This document shows positions 10,143 to 18,744 of a stretch of DNA of 64,000 nt, piece by piece. Source of the stretch: an uncultured Bacteroidales bacterium (GTDB taxonomy: Bacteria > Bacteroidota > Bacteroidia > Bacteroidales > UBA932); contig CAKUYQ010000012.1 in assembly GCA_934717185.1 (NCBI GenBank), positions 1 through 64,000 on the forward strand, written 5' to 3'. The translations under genes and the position numbers were made by a program. The number at the start of each line of letters is the position of its first letter. The stretch's first letter is position 1. The notes below the pieces were generated by a model. That model did not search any database and had not been told where the DNA came from. It saw nothing but the letters and a program-made list of their open reading frames with translations.

Positions 10143-10623
10143 AGCAAGTATACCCGGCAGTAAGATCTTTATGCGTGAATATGAGGTTAAAGGGGACATT
10201 TCATTGTTCGACCTTCATAAATTCCTGCTCCATGATCTGGGCTTTGTCCCGGATCAGATGGTTGCGTTCAAAGGGATTAATGGCAAGGGAAAGGTTACAA
10301 GCATTTACGGCCTTTTTGATATGGGCGACGGAACAATGGACTCTGTCTCTGTTGAGGATACTTACAAGAAAGGTGAATCAAAGTTGGTTTATGTATATGA
10401 CCTCCATAACGACAGGGTTATAGAGTTGGATTTTGTTGAGACGTTGGAGGAGGAGAGAAGAGCCTCCTACCCAAGACTTGTGGCGGAAAAAGGGCGTAAC
10501 CCGGATCAGTTTGCAAAAAAATATGATGATTTGGACCAGTTTGCAGAGCCTGTAGATGATGGCGGAGACGAACCGGATTTGATTGATGATGAGGAGCTGG
10601 GAGAGGATGATGAGCTCTTGTAA
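10126..10623 (+). CDS. pRiA4b ORF-3-like (IS1096 passenger TnpR-like) protein
   Basis: The 165-residue protein resembles the plasmid pRiA4b ORF-3 family, whose members are also annotated as IS1096 passenger proteins. These names are historical: no resolvase activity is established and no mobile element is nearby. Residues 1-110 hold the core (VKGDISLFDLHKFLLHDLGF; KLVYVYDLHNDRVIELDF), and the last 25 residues are strongly acidic. It overlaps both neighbours (17 bases upstream, 17 bases downstream with the miaA start chosen here), so it belongs to a tight three-gene operon. Function is unknown. Confidence 0.75.
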   Translation: MIYKYKASIPGSKIFMREYEVKGDISLFDLHKFLLHDLGFVPDQMVAFKGINGKGKVTSIYGLFDMGDGTMDSVSVEDTYKKGESKLVYVYDLHNDRVIELDFVETLEEERRASYPRLVAEKGRNPDQFAKKYDDLDQFAEPVDDGGDEPDLIDDEELGEDDELL

Positions 10624-11476
10624 GGAACTGATTATAATTCTTGGCCCTACCGGAGTTGGAAAAACGGATTATGCCATAGATATGGCATTAAAGTTAGGTT
10701 CTCCCGTAATTTCATGTGATTCCCGACAAATATTCAAGGAGATGAAGATAGGTACCGCCCCGCCAAGCGATGAGCAGTTGGCGCGGGTGCGGCATTATTT
10801 CATCTTTTCCAATTCTGTTACAGAGTATTATACAGCCGGGCGTTATGAACTTGAGGCAATGGCTCTTGTAGAGGAGCTGTTCAAGAGCCATGACAAGCTT
10901 GTTATGGCAGGCGGTTCCGGGCTGTATATAGATGCCTTTTGCAACGGATTGGATGATTTTCCTCCGGCAAACCAGACTTTGCGGGCGGAGCTTACCGCGC
11001 GTGTAGACAATGAAGGGCTTGAATCGCTTGTGAAACAGCTTGCTGTTATAGATCCCGAGTCGTATTCTGCCATAGAGCTATCTAATAAACAGCGTGTTAT
11101 ACGGGCTGTTGAGGTTACTTTACAGACAGGGCGTAAATTCTCTGACTGGAAGAGCGCCCCAAAGAAAGTTCGTCCGTTCAAGATTACCAAGATTGGGCTT
11201 GCAAGAGAGCGGACAGAGCTGTATGAGAGAATAAACCGCAGAGTGGATCTAATGATAGAGAACGGTTTGGTTGGGGAGGTTGCAGGGTTGGCTGCTTTTA
11301 GAGATATGCCTGCTCTTAATACTGTGGGATATAAAGAGATATTCGATTATTTAGATGGCAGGCAGAGCTTAGAGACTGCCATAGAGCTTATAAAACGAAA
11401 CAGCCGCCGTTATGCTAAACGGCAGCTGACGTATTGGGGCAGGGATATTTCCATTATCTGGCAAAAAGCTGAATAG
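10607..11476 (+). CDS. miaA: tRNA dimethylallyltransferase
   Basis: MiaA adds a dimethylallyl group from DMAPP to the N6 of A37 in tRNAs that read UNN codons. The sequence shows the P-loop GPTGVGKT, the conserved DSRQIFKEMKIGTA substrate loop and the C-terminal helix with YAKRQLTYW. The frame is open upstream to a TTG at 10583, but the ATG at 10607 (or 10610), preceded by GAGAGG, gives the normal family length of about 289 residues. The stop codon is 1 base from the 3' end of recQ on the other strand, so the two genes converge without a spacer. Confidence 0.95.
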   Translation: MMSSCKELIIILGPTGVGKTDYAIDMALKLGSPVISCDSRQIFKEMKIGTAPPSDEQLARVRHYFIFSNSVTEYYTAGRYELEAMALVEELFKSHDKLVMAGGSGLYIDAFCNGLDDFPPANQTLRAELTARVDNEGLESLVKQLAVIDPESYSAIELSNKQRVIRAVEVTLQTGRKFSDWKSAPKKVRPFKITKIGLARERTELYERINRRVDLMIENGLVGEVAGLAAFRDMPALNTVGYKEIFDYLDGRQSLETAIELIKRNSRRYAKRQLTYWGRDISIIWQKAE

Positions 11477-11477
11477 A

Positions 11478-13685
11478 TCAATTGCCCAATTCAGACAGGA
11501 ACTTTATTCTAATCAGTCTTACCTCCTCCTCTGAGTAATCCTTTCCAAGAGCTTTCATTGCATCTGTAACGGAATCGGATGTAGCCTCCTCCTTAAAGTA
11601 GTCATAGATGTCATCTATCTTGTCCTCATCTACAACCTGCTTTATGTAATAGTCTATGTTTATCCTGGTTCCGGCATGTACTATCGCTTCCAATTCATCT
11701 AACAGCTGATCCATATCCAAATCCCTTGCTTTTGCAATATCTTCGAACGGAAGCTTTCTGTCTATGCTCTGTATTATATGTATCTTGTTGAGAGACTTGT
11801 TGGCAACAGTCTTTACCACAAAATCTGTAGGTCTGTCTATATTGTTCTCTTCTACATATTTTGCTATGAGCTGTATAAACTCCTTTCCAAACTTCTTGGC
11901 TTTGCCCTCTCCAACACCCTGGCAATTTTTAAGCTCCTCTAAGGTAATTGGGTACATTATAGACATATCCTCCAATGAAGGATCTCCAAAGATAACGAAT
12001 GCAGGCAACTTTAACTTCTTTGAGAGTGAGGTCCTTACATCTTTAAGCATGGCAAGTAGGGTCTGGTCTCCGCCTCCGCCGCTTCCCGCATGTGTCTTGG
12101 CCGAGCCTACAACAATAGAATCGTCATCATCTGTGTCTATAAACTCCCTGTCCTCTGTGAGGAGTACAGATACAGGGTTCTCGTAAAACTCTTCTCCCTG
12201 CGGCGTTACAGTTATAAGCCCATATTTCTCTATCTCCTTCTTTAGGTACCCGAGCACAATGCCCTGTCTTATTATGGCAAGCCAGAAACGCTGATCCTTG
12301 TTTGGATTTATTCCAAAGAATTCAGACTTGTTGTGGTTGTAAGACTTTATTATAGAGTTTGAAACACCTCCAAGTATGTTGGCAAGATGGTCTGCCTTAA
12401 AGTTCTCCTTCATGCTTTGGATGAGCTCTATTACCGTAAGCAGGAACTCTTTGCCTTCGAACTGCTTTTTAGGATACAGACAGTTGTCGCAGTTTCCGCA
12501 ATTATCCTCTGTGTACCTCTCTCCAAAATAGTTTAGCAGGGATTTCCTGCGGCACTGGCTCGATTCTGCGTATGCCATTGTGTCGCTTAGAAGCTGCTTT
12601 CCTATCTCCTGTTCGGCAATAGGTTTGCTAAGCATGAACTTTTCTAATTTCTGTATATCCTTGTAGCTGTAGAATGCGATACATTTTCCCTCTCCTCCAT
12701 CCCTGCCGGCTCTTCCTGTCTCCTGATAATACCCCTCCAAGCTCTTTGGCATATTGTAGTGGATTACAAAACGCACATCGGGCTTGTCTATACCCATTCC
12801 AAAAGCGATTGTGGCTACAATGACATCCACATCCTCCATAAGGAATCTGTCCTGATTTGCAGAGCGGGTGGCCGCATCCAAACCTGCATGGTACGGCAAC
12901 GCCTTTATGCCGTTAACATTAAGTAGCTCTGCAAGCTCCTCCACCTTTTTTCTACTGAGACAATATATGATGCCGCTTTTGCCGCTGTTGTTCTTTATGA
13001 ATTTTATAATCTCCTTTTCTGCGTTTACCTTTGGCCTTACCTCATAGTACAGGTTCTTGCGGTTGAAAGAGGATTTGAACACTAATGCATCTGTCATTCC
13101 AAGGTTTTTCTGAATGTCAGACTGAACCTTTGGCGTGGCGGTTGCCGTAAGTGCAATTATAGGAGCCTTGCCTATCTCATTCACCAATGGTTGGATTCTC
13201 CTGTATTCAGGCCTGAAATCGTGTCCCCATTCAGATATACAGTGAGCTTCATCCACCGCATAGAAAGAGATTTTGCACTGCTTTAACAGCTGGATATTCT
13301 CCTCCTTTGTAAGAGACTCGGGCGCAACGTACAGCAGCTTTGTGGTTCCTCTAAGTAGGTCGTCCTTAACCTCTTGTGTCTGAGATTTATTAAGCGATGA
13401 ATTAAGGAAATGTGCAATTCCGTTGTTCTGGTTTATGAACCCTCTTATGGCGTCAACCTGATTCTTCATTAGAGCGATAAGCGGCGATATGACTATAGCC
13501 GTGCCTGGCATAAGCAGTGCGGGCAGTTGGTAGCAAAGTGATTTTCCACCCCCTGTAGGCATAAGGACAAACGCGTCGTTCCCTGCCATTAAATGCTTTA
13601 TAATAGCCTCCTGGTCTCCTTTGAAAGAGCTGAACCCAAAAAAGTCCTTGAGCTTTGAATGTAAAATTTCAGATGATACCTCCAT
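11478..13685 (-). CDS. recQ: ATP-dependent DNA helicase RecQ
   Basis: The 735-residue 3'-5' DNA helicase has the complete RecQ layout: Walker A MPTGGGKS near residue 41, a DEAH box in DEAHCISEWGHDFR near 145, the aromatic-rich loop, helicase C domain, a zinc-binding RQC region with cysteines in CGNCDNC near 395-405, and an HRDC domain with GVGEGKAKKFG near 595. RecQ acts in recombinational repair and fork restart. About 100 residues follow the HRDC domain, as in Bacteroidota homologues. It converges on miaA. I see no convincing TAnnTTTG box immediately upstream on its strand. Confidence 0.95.
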   Translation of the reverse strand: MEVSSEILHSKLKDFFGFSSFKGDQEAIIKHLMAGNDAFVLMPTGGGKSLCYQLPALLMPGTAIVISPLIALMKNQVDAIRGFINQNNGIAHFLNSSLNKSQTQEVKDDLLRGTTKLLYVAPESLTKEENIQLLKQCKISFYAVDEAHCISEWGHDFRPEYRRIQPLVNEIGKAPIIALTATATPKVQSDIQKNLGMTDALVFKSSFNRKNLYYEVRPKVNAEKEIIKFIKNNSGKSGIIYCLSRKKVEELAELLNVNGIKALPYHAGLDAATRSANQDRFLMEDVDVIVATIAFGMGIDKPDVRFVIHYNMPKSLEGYYQETGRAGRDGGEGKCIAFYSYKDIQKLEKFMLSKPIAEQEIGKQLLSDTMAYAESSQCRRKSLLNYFGERYTEDNCGNCDNCLYPKKQFEGKEFLLTVIELIQSMKENFKADHLANILGGVSNSIIKSYNHNKSEFFGINPNKDQRFWLAIIRQGIVLGYLKKEIEKYGLITVTPQGEEFYENPVSVLLTEDREFIDTDDDDSIVVGSAKTHAGSGGGGDQTLLAMLKDVRTSLSKKLKLPAFVIFGDPSLEDMSIMYPITLEELKNCQGVGEGKAKKFGKEFIQLIAKYVEENNIDRPTDFVVKTVANKSLNKIHIIQSIDRKLPFEDIAKARDLDMDQLLDELEAIVHAGTRINIDYYIKQVVDEDKIDDIYDYFKEEATSDSVTDAMKALGKDYSEEEVRLIRIKFLSELGN

Positions 13686-13878
13686 AACAATTATTATATA
13701 TAAGGTATTGATTAAATTGTCTGTCCAATCAACGCCTTCTTGGCTCTAAGTTACCTAATAATTTAATTATGGCAAAATTTTTATGGCTGTTTTGGATAAA
13801 ATATTTAATTTAGCTCTGAAAAACTGCGCGAAAGCTAAATAAAAGTTAATAGTTGAAAGTGTAGAGTGTATAGACAAA

Positions 13879-14012
13879 AGCGTTGGCGTTAGCGTTAGCA
13901 TTGGCTGTTTTTTAGGGTAGAGAGAGTAGAGAGAGTAAAGAGAGGAAAGAGGGTAAAGAGAGTAAAAAAAGTAAAAAAGCTAAAGCCAAGGCCAAAGCTA
14001 ATGCTAAAGCTA
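13879..14012. repeat. GCNAAN palindromic repeat (locus 2)
   Basis: The left arm AGCGTTGGCGTTAGCGTTAG continues to 13906. It is followed by TGTTTTTTAGGGTAG and a long purine-only tract of GAGAGTA-like units. The right arm at 13979-14012 is GCTAAAGCCAAGGCCAAAGC and on. The arms are complementary apart from the variable third position of the hexamer. A near-duplicate follows at 14045. Confidence 0.8.
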
Positions 14013-14044
14013 TATACTTTTAACAATAAACAATAAACTAATAT

Positions 14045-14133
14045 AGCGTTGGCGTTAGCATTGGCTGTTTTTTAGGGTAGAGAGAGTAAAGAGAGGAAAG
14101 AGAGTAAAAAAGCTAAAGCTAAAGCCAAAGCTA
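14045..14133. repeat. GCNAAN palindromic repeat (locus 3), adjoining the kdsD start
   Basis: A shorter duplicate of locus 2 with the same order: left arm 14045-14066, TTTTTTAGGGTAGAGAGAGT spacer, right arm 14111-14133. It differs by loss of hexamers in the arms and of purine units in the spacer. Its right arm ends 13 bases before the kdsD start codon, so it forms the 5' leader of that gene. Confidence 0.8.
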
Positions 14134-14146
14134 AAAACTATAATTT

Positions 14147-15118
14147 ATGGCAATACTAAAAGAAGAACTAAAATCCTTAGCATTGGGCGTCATCAAAAAG
14201 GAGGCAGATGCTGTAATGAATCTGCAACCTTTTGTAGATGAAAATTTTATAAATATTCTTAATCTTATCTTTAACTCCAAAGGGCGCCTTATTATAACAG
14301 GTATAGGAAAGAGTGCCATTATAGGTAGCAAGATTGTTGCAACAATGAACTCTACCGGTACCCCCTCTATTTTTATGCATGCGGCAGATGCGATACATGG
14401 AGATTTGGGCATAATCCAACCGGATGACATAGTAATGTGCATATCAAAAAGCGGCAATACTCCTGAGATAAAAGTATTGGTTCCGCTTATAGCAAGAATG
14501 GGCAACAGACTCATTGCAATGGTATCCAATGTAAACTCATACCTTGCACAGCATTCAGATTATATTCTCCCCACAACAGTTACAGAGGAGGCCTGCCCCA
14601 ACAACCTTGCTCCAACATCGAGCACTACCACGCAATTGGTTATGGGAGATGCCGTCGCTGTATGCCTTTTAAAGATGAGAGGGTTCTCTCAGGAGGATTT
14701 TGCAAAGTTCCATCCCGGCGGCTCTTTGGGTAAACGTCTTTACCTGCGTGTAGAGGATGTCTTTGACAGATCTGTAAAGCCGTTTGTTCATCCAAACGAG
14801 AGTATTCAGAATACTATTATAAATATATCCCAGAACAGGCTCGGTGCGACTGTCGTGTTAGATGATGCGGAGCATCTTATGGGTATCATTACAGATGGCG
14901 ATGTAAGGAGAATGATAGAGAAGGGTAAACCGCTCGATACTTTGAAGGCCGAGGATATAATGTCAAAGAATCCAAAAACCATTCAGGTAAACGAGTTGGC
15001 GGTGAACGCCTTTAGGCTTATGGAGACTAACAAGATAACCTCCGTTGTTGTAATGGATGGTAACGATTATCTTGGATTGGTTCATATTCATGAACTTATA
15101 AGAGAGGGGATTGTTTAA
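14147..15118 (+). CDS. kdsD: Arabinose-5-phosphate isomerase (KpsF/GutQ family)
   Basis: The enzyme converts ribulose 5-phosphate to arabinose 5-phosphate, the first step to Kdo in lipopolysaccharide. The 323-residue protein has the family's usual length: an SIS sugar-isomerase domain (GKSAIIGSKIVATMNSTGTP near 50; SKSGNTPEIKVLVP near 105) followed by two CBS domains from about 200 to 320 (GIITDGDVRRMIE; SVVVMDGNDYLGLVHIHEL). The signature FHPGGSLGKRLYLRVEDV links the two parts. The upstream leader is built from GCNAAN palindromes. The next gene starts 16 bases after the stop. Confidence 0.92.
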   Translation: MAILKEELKSLALGVIKKEADAVMNLQPFVDENFINILNLIFNSKGRLIITGIGKSAIIGSKIVATMNSTGTPSIFMHAADAIHGDLGIIQPDDIVMCISKSGNTPEIKVLVPLIARMGNRLIAMVSNVNSYLAQHSDYILPTTVTEEACPNNLAPTSSTTTQLVMGDAVAVCLLKMRGFSQEDFAKFHPGGSLGKRLYLRVEDVFDRSVKPFVHPNESIQNTIINISQNRLGATVVLDDAEHLMGIITDGDVRRMIEKGKPLDTLKAEDIMSKNPKTIQVNELAVNAFRLMETNKITSVVVMDGNDYLGLVHIHELIREGIV

Positions 15119-15134
15119 CTGTAAAGATTTAGCA

Positions 15135-16169
15135 ATGGCAGAGTTTAATCCAAACGATATAGGTATTCCAAATGGCAATTTCTTTGGTTTGCCCTATTCT
15201 CCCAATGAGTCGCAGATAGTCCTTATGAGGGCGCCTTGGGATGTTACCACATCTTATATGGCCGGTACGTCGGACGGCCCGGAGGCTATACTGAACGCCT
15301 CTGTTCAGGTGGATCTTTTTGATGAGAATATTCCTAATGCGTGGGAGGCTAAAATAGGCACCCTGCCGGAGGATGAGAGCCTGTACAGCTACGGCAAAAC
15401 CTGCAGAAGTATTGCGGAGAGGGCCATAGCGGATCTTGCGGAGGGATTGTCGGGAAGCAGAATAAAAGAACTTACAGATAAGATAAACGAGGCATCGGTT
15501 TTTTTTAACAGCAAGGTCTACAGCAGGTGCAAGGAGCAGTTGGATGAGGGGCGGTTTGTTGGAATTGTTGGAGGTGAGCACAGTGTGCCGCTTGGGCTTG
15601 TTGTTGCGTTGGGCAAAAGACATGAGGCGTTTGGGGTGCTCCATATAGACGCACATGCGGATTTGAGAAAAGCGTATGAGGGGTTTACATATTCTCATGC
15701 TTCAATTATGTACAATATTCTTAACGAGGTACCGCAGGTGAAGAGGCTTGTTCAGGTGGCTGTGCGCGATTTTTGCTCGGACGAATATGAGATAATGCAG
15801 AATGATGACAGGGTGCTCTCTTTTACAGACAGTGCAATAAGCAGACGCCTTTATGATGGCGACAATTGGAGTAAAATCTGTGATGATATTATAGATGCGC
15901 TTCCCGACAAAGTCTATATAAGTTTTGATATAGATGGGCTTGAATCGTCGCTCTGCGCAAATACGGGTACCCCTGTCCCAGGCGGATTGAGTTACAGACA
16001 GGCTATGTATCTTTTGGAAAGGATTGTGGAGAGGGGCAAGAGCATAATTGGTTTTGATCTTTGCGAGGTGGCCGGCGTTCCGGATACCGAAGCTATAGAT
16101 GCAAATGTTGGAGCGAGAGTGCTTTACAAATTATGCCTTGTTTCGTGGAAATCAATAAATAAAATTTAG
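15135..16169 (+). CDS. Ureohydrolase (arginase/agmatinase family)
   Basis: The frame opens at a TTG overlapping kdsD, but the ATG at 15135 gives a normal N-terminus and a 344-residue protein. Binuclear-manganese ligands are visible in GGEHSVP, HIDAHADLR and SFDIDGLE, the three signatures of enzymes that hydrolyse guanidino groups and release urea. The family covers arginase, agmatinase and formimidoylglutamase; Bacteroidota members of this length are usually annotated as agmatinase-like. No polyamine or histidine-degradation genes are adjacent, so the substrate is open. Confidence 0.85.
   Translation: MAEFNPNDIGIPNGNFFGLPYSPNESQIVLMRAPWDVTTSYMAGTSDGPEAILNASVQVDLFDENIPNAWEAKIGTLPEDESLYSYGKTCRSIAERAIADLAEGLSGSRIKELTDKINEASVFFNSKVYSRCKEQLDEGRFVGIVGGEHSVPLGLVVALGKRHEAFGVLHIDAHADLRKAYEGFTYSHASIMYNILNEVPQVKRLVQVAVRDFCSDEYEIMQNDDRVLSFTDSAISRRLYDGDNWSKICDDIIDALPDKVYISFDIDGLESSLCANTGTPVPGGLSYRQAMYLLERIVERGKSIIGFDLCEVAGVPDTEAIDANVGARVLYKLCLVSWKSINKI
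15447..15458 (+). repeat. 12-mer motif, inside the ureohydrolase gene
   Basis: TTGTCGGGAAGC is read in frame as L-S-G-S. A second, inverted copy sits in the same gene at 15899. Confidence 0.85.
15899..15910 (-). repeat. 12-mer motif (reverse orientation), inside the ureohydrolase gene
   Basis: GCTTCCCGACAA is read as L-P-D-K. With the copy at 15447 it makes an inverted pair about 440 bases apart, much like the 8815/9266 pair. Confidence 0.85.
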
Positions 16170-16200
16170 ACAATATCATAATTATTAGCCATTTTATTTT

Positions 16201-16208
16201 TAAATTTG
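16201..16208 (+). promoter_or_regulatory. -7 box TAAATTTG for nhaA
   Basis: The TAnnTTTG match lies 58 bases before the nhaA start in an AT-rich spacer. The -33 element is not clear. Confidence 0.5.
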
Positions 16209-16266
16209 TGACTGGAAACACAATTCTTTAACAAAACAACTTTTAACACTTAATTTTAACTATAAA

Positions 16267-17622
16267 ATGGCCAATAATTTTTCCAAGAGCGTGTTGACCC
16301 GGAGCATGGAAATGCGCAATTTTTTTAATGCATTCCTGCATAACGAGTCAATAGGCGGTATCCTTTTGCTTATATGCACAATAATAGCCCTTGTGGGGGC
16401 TAATGTAAGCGGCTTTGAGTGGTTGCCGGCTTTATGGCATACAGAGGCTTCTATAAGCATAGGAACCTTTTCTATTGATATGACATTGGAGGAGTGGATA
16501 AACGATGCCCTTATGGCTGTCTTCTTCTTTGTTGTAGGGCTTGAGATAAAACGGGAAATGCTTGTGGGGGAACTCTCCTCTTTCAAGCATGCGGCGCTTC
16601 CTATATTAGCTGCAATAGGGGGTATGATTGTGCCTGCAATCATATATATCTGTTTTAATTATTCTCATCCCGACACATTTAACGGGTGGGGTATTCCAAT
16701 GGCTACAGATATCGCTTTTGCGATTGGGGTGCTCTCATTATTGGGGAAAAGGGCCCCAATGAGCCTTAAGATCTTCCTTACAGCATTGGCTATTGTGGAT
16801 GATCTTGGCGCTATTATAGTGTTGGCGATATTTTATCCTACTCACGGTCTTGATTTCTATATGCTTTTGTATGCCGCCGGTGTCGTTGTCTTCTTGCTGG
16901 TGCTTGGCAGAATGGGGGTTCGCAACGTGCTTGCTTATGTTCTTCCCGGGCTATTGTTATGGTGGTTGGTATGGAAATCCGGTATTCATGCCACTATTGC
17001 AGGTGTAATCCTTGCAATGACGATACCTTCAAAGACAACGATAAATGAGGTGAGGTTTTCGGTAGGCCTTAAATATCTGTTAGACAAGTTTAGGGAGGCA
17101 AGTAATTCCGAGGTTGAAGTGTTGGCAAACCCTCGCCAGCAACATATAATACATCAGATACATAGGAATGTCCAAAAGATAAATCCACTTATGCACAGGT
17201 TTGAATTTGCCCTGCACCCATGGGTTACATTCTTTATTATGCCTGTCTTTGCTTTGGCCAATGCCGGTGTGGTGATTGATACAAGTGTATTCTCTATGCC
17301 GCTTCCTGCAGTTGTGCCCGGTATCTTCTTTGGTCTGCTCTTGGGTAAGCCTATAGGGATATTCCTGTTCAGTTTCCTTGCCGTAAAGACAAGAATAGCT
17401 GTCCTTCCGGATGGAATCAAATGGAGGCAGGTTTTTGCTTTAGGTATAATTGGCGGTATAGGTTTTACCATGTCTGTCTTTATAGACAATCTTGCATTCC
17501 CGGGGCATCAGGAGATTATCAATATTGGTAAAATTGCTATATTAGCGACCTCTTTTGTGGCTGCGTTGGTGGGAATGTTTGCCGTTGCCATCACTTCGCA
17601 TAGTAAGCATGTTGAAAATTAG
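16267..17622 (+). CDS. nhaA: Na+/H+ antiporter NhaA
   Basis: The inner-membrane protein exchanges two external protons for one internal Na+ and protects against sodium and alkaline stress. At 451 residues it is longer than E. coli NhaA (388), mainly through a hydrophilic loop around 265-300 that is common in Bacteroidota homologues. Key features are visible: PMATDIAFAIGVLSLLG near 140, the paired aspartates in ALAIVDDLGAIIVLAIFYP near 175 that bind the ion, and GGIGFTMSVFIDNLAF near 400. It appears to be transcribed alone. Confidence 0.95.
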   Translation: MANNFSKSVLTRSMEMRNFFNAFLHNESIGGILLLICTIIALVGANVSGFEWLPALWHTEASISIGTFSIDMTLEEWINDALMAVFFFVVGLEIKREMLVGELSSFKHAALPILAAIGGMIVPAIIYICFNYSHPDTFNGWGIPMATDIAFAIGVLSLLGKRAPMSLKIFLTALAIVDDLGAIIVLAIFYPTHGLDFYMLLYAAGVVVFLLVLGRMGVRNVLAYVLPGLLLWWLVWKSGIHATIAGVILAMTIPSKTTINEVRFSVGLKYLLDKFREASNSEVEVLANPRQQHIIHQIHRNVQKINPLMHRFEFALHPWVTFFIMPVFALANAGVVIDTSVFSMPLPAVVPGIFFGLLLGKPIGIFLFSFLAVKTRIAVLPDGIKWRQVFALGIIGGIGFTMSVFIDNLAFPGHQEIINIGKIAILATSFVAALVGMFAVAITSHSKHVEN

Positions 17623-17759
17623 ACGATTGCGACAGAAAAAGCCTATACTTTTTGATTTTGCTTATTTGAAAAACAGGTGTGACAAAAGGGGAGAGCAGTT
17701 GTATTATATAGTGATACGTGGGTTGTAACAAAATATAAACATAATAAAAATTTATAAAG

Positions 17760-18470
17760 ATGAAGGTTTTAAGAAATTTGACAATTGCAGCTGCCGGTGC
17801 GTTGGTATTTGCATCTTGCTGCAACAACAGTGGTATGAAGTGTCCTTATCCTGAGATTTCTACATCTCAATATGATTCTGCAAGTTATGCCATGGGTATA
17901 TCTCTTGGCTCAATGATGAAAGGTTCAAATGTTACCGCAATTAATTTTGCAGAGTTCAATAAAGGTATAAAGGATGTTTTTGAGGGAAGGGATACTGCAA
18001 TATCAGAGCAGCGTATTATGATGGCAATTAAAGGCTATATGGAGAAGGTTGGTGAATTGCAGACAGAGAAAGCAAAGAAAGAGGAGACTGCATTCTTTGA
18101 GAAGAACAAATCTGTTTCCGGCGTTGTTGAAACAGAGAGCGGTTTGCAGTACAAAGTGGTAACAGAGGGTACCGGTATTGCTCCTGCTGTTTCAGATACA
18201 GTTGAGGTTAAATATGTTGGGAAGCTTCTTAACGATAAGGAGTTTGACAATAGTAGAGGGGAGACTGTAAAATTCCCGTTGACCCGAGTTATAACGGGTT
18301 GGAGCGAAGGCCTTCAGCTTATGAAAGAGGGCGGTAAATATGAGTTGTGGATCCCTGCAGAGTTGGGTTACGGTGATAGACAGATGGGACCTAATTTGCC
18401 TGCAAACTCTACTCTTCATTTTGAGGTTGAACTTGTAAAGGTTTATCCTGCTGCCGAGAGTACTAAATAG
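17760..18470 (+). CDS. FKBP-type peptidyl-prolyl isomerase lipoprotein
   Basis: The 236-residue protein has a lipoprotein signal with the lipobox FASC (cysteine near residue 20). Residues 35-115 form the helical FKBP_N dimerisation domain, and residues 125-232 form the FKBP catalytic domain with the recognisable VEVKYVGKLL, GWSEGLQLMKEGGKYELWIP and LGYG segments. It resembles Mip/FkpA-type periplasmic foldases, which speed proline isomerisation during envelope protein folding. A strong terminator follows. Confidence 0.92.
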   Translation: MKVLRNLTIAAAGALVFASCCNNSGMKCPYPEISTSQYDSASYAMGISLGSMMKGSNVTAINFAEFNKGIKDVFEGRDTAISEQRIMMAIKGYMEKVGELQTEKAKKEETAFFEKNKSVSGVVETESGLQYKVVTEGTGIAPAVSDTVEVKYVGKLLNDKEFDNSRGETVKFPLTRVITGWSEGLQLMKEGGKYELWIPAELGYGDRQMGPNLPANSTLHFEVELVKVYPAAESTK

Positions 18471-18502
18471 ACAGACAATAGAAGATAATTTTTAATAAAG
18501 GT

Positions 18503-18545
18503 GCAGGCCGGGCAGAAAAAACTGCCGCGGTCTGCCTGTTTTTTA
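18503..18545 (+). terminator. Terminator after the FKBP lipoprotein gene
   Basis: Arms around CAGGCCGGGCAG and CTGCCGCGGTCTGCCTG pair with a small bulge around an AAAAAA loop, and a run of T follows. Confidence 0.75.
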
Positions 18546-18555
18546 TATTATTTCA

Positions 18556-18563
18556 TATCTTTG
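18556..18563 (+). promoter_or_regulatory. -7 box TATCTTTG for the 18745-24921 gene block
   Basis: The box matches TAnnTTTG exactly. It directly follows the terminator and predicts an unusually long leader of about 175 bases before the ATG at 18745. Confidence 0.6.
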
Positions 18564-18704
18564 TAGCTTAAACTTAATATTTATTGTTAAGTTATTATTA
18601 AGAGAAGCTGTTTGAAAAGGGACATTTCTACTGCGAAATTCCACTTTTTATGCAACTTCTTGGAAGAAAGAGAGGACGGCAGTGAACGGCTATCAGACTC
18701 TCAC

Positions 18705-18737
18705 AAATTTTTAATTATTTTTTTTAATTAAAAATTT
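18705..18737. repeat. Perfect AT-rich inverted repeat just before a start codon
   Basis: AAATTTTTAATTA and TAATTAAAAATTT are perfect 13-base arms separated by seven T. The repeat ends 7 bases before the ATG at 18745 and could form a weak hairpin over the translation start region. Confidence 0.6.
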
Positions 18738-18744
18738 TGATAGT

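Larger units (their letters stand above)
13686..14146. other. Gene-free divergent spacer between recQ and kdsD
   Basis: This 461-base spacer holds no plausible gene. Its right half consists of two related GCNAAN palindromes (listed separately) joined by AT-rich sequence. Bases 13816-13838 (GAAAAACTGCGCGAAAGC) resemble the end of the 78-bp unit found at 54127 and 55442, suggesting an old fragment of that repeat. Confidence 0.7.

Noticed and set aside
10127..10623. Resolvase or mobile element suggested by the IS1096/TnpR family name
   Set aside because: The name is historical; no catalytic serine recombinase motif, inverted repeats or transposase is nearby.
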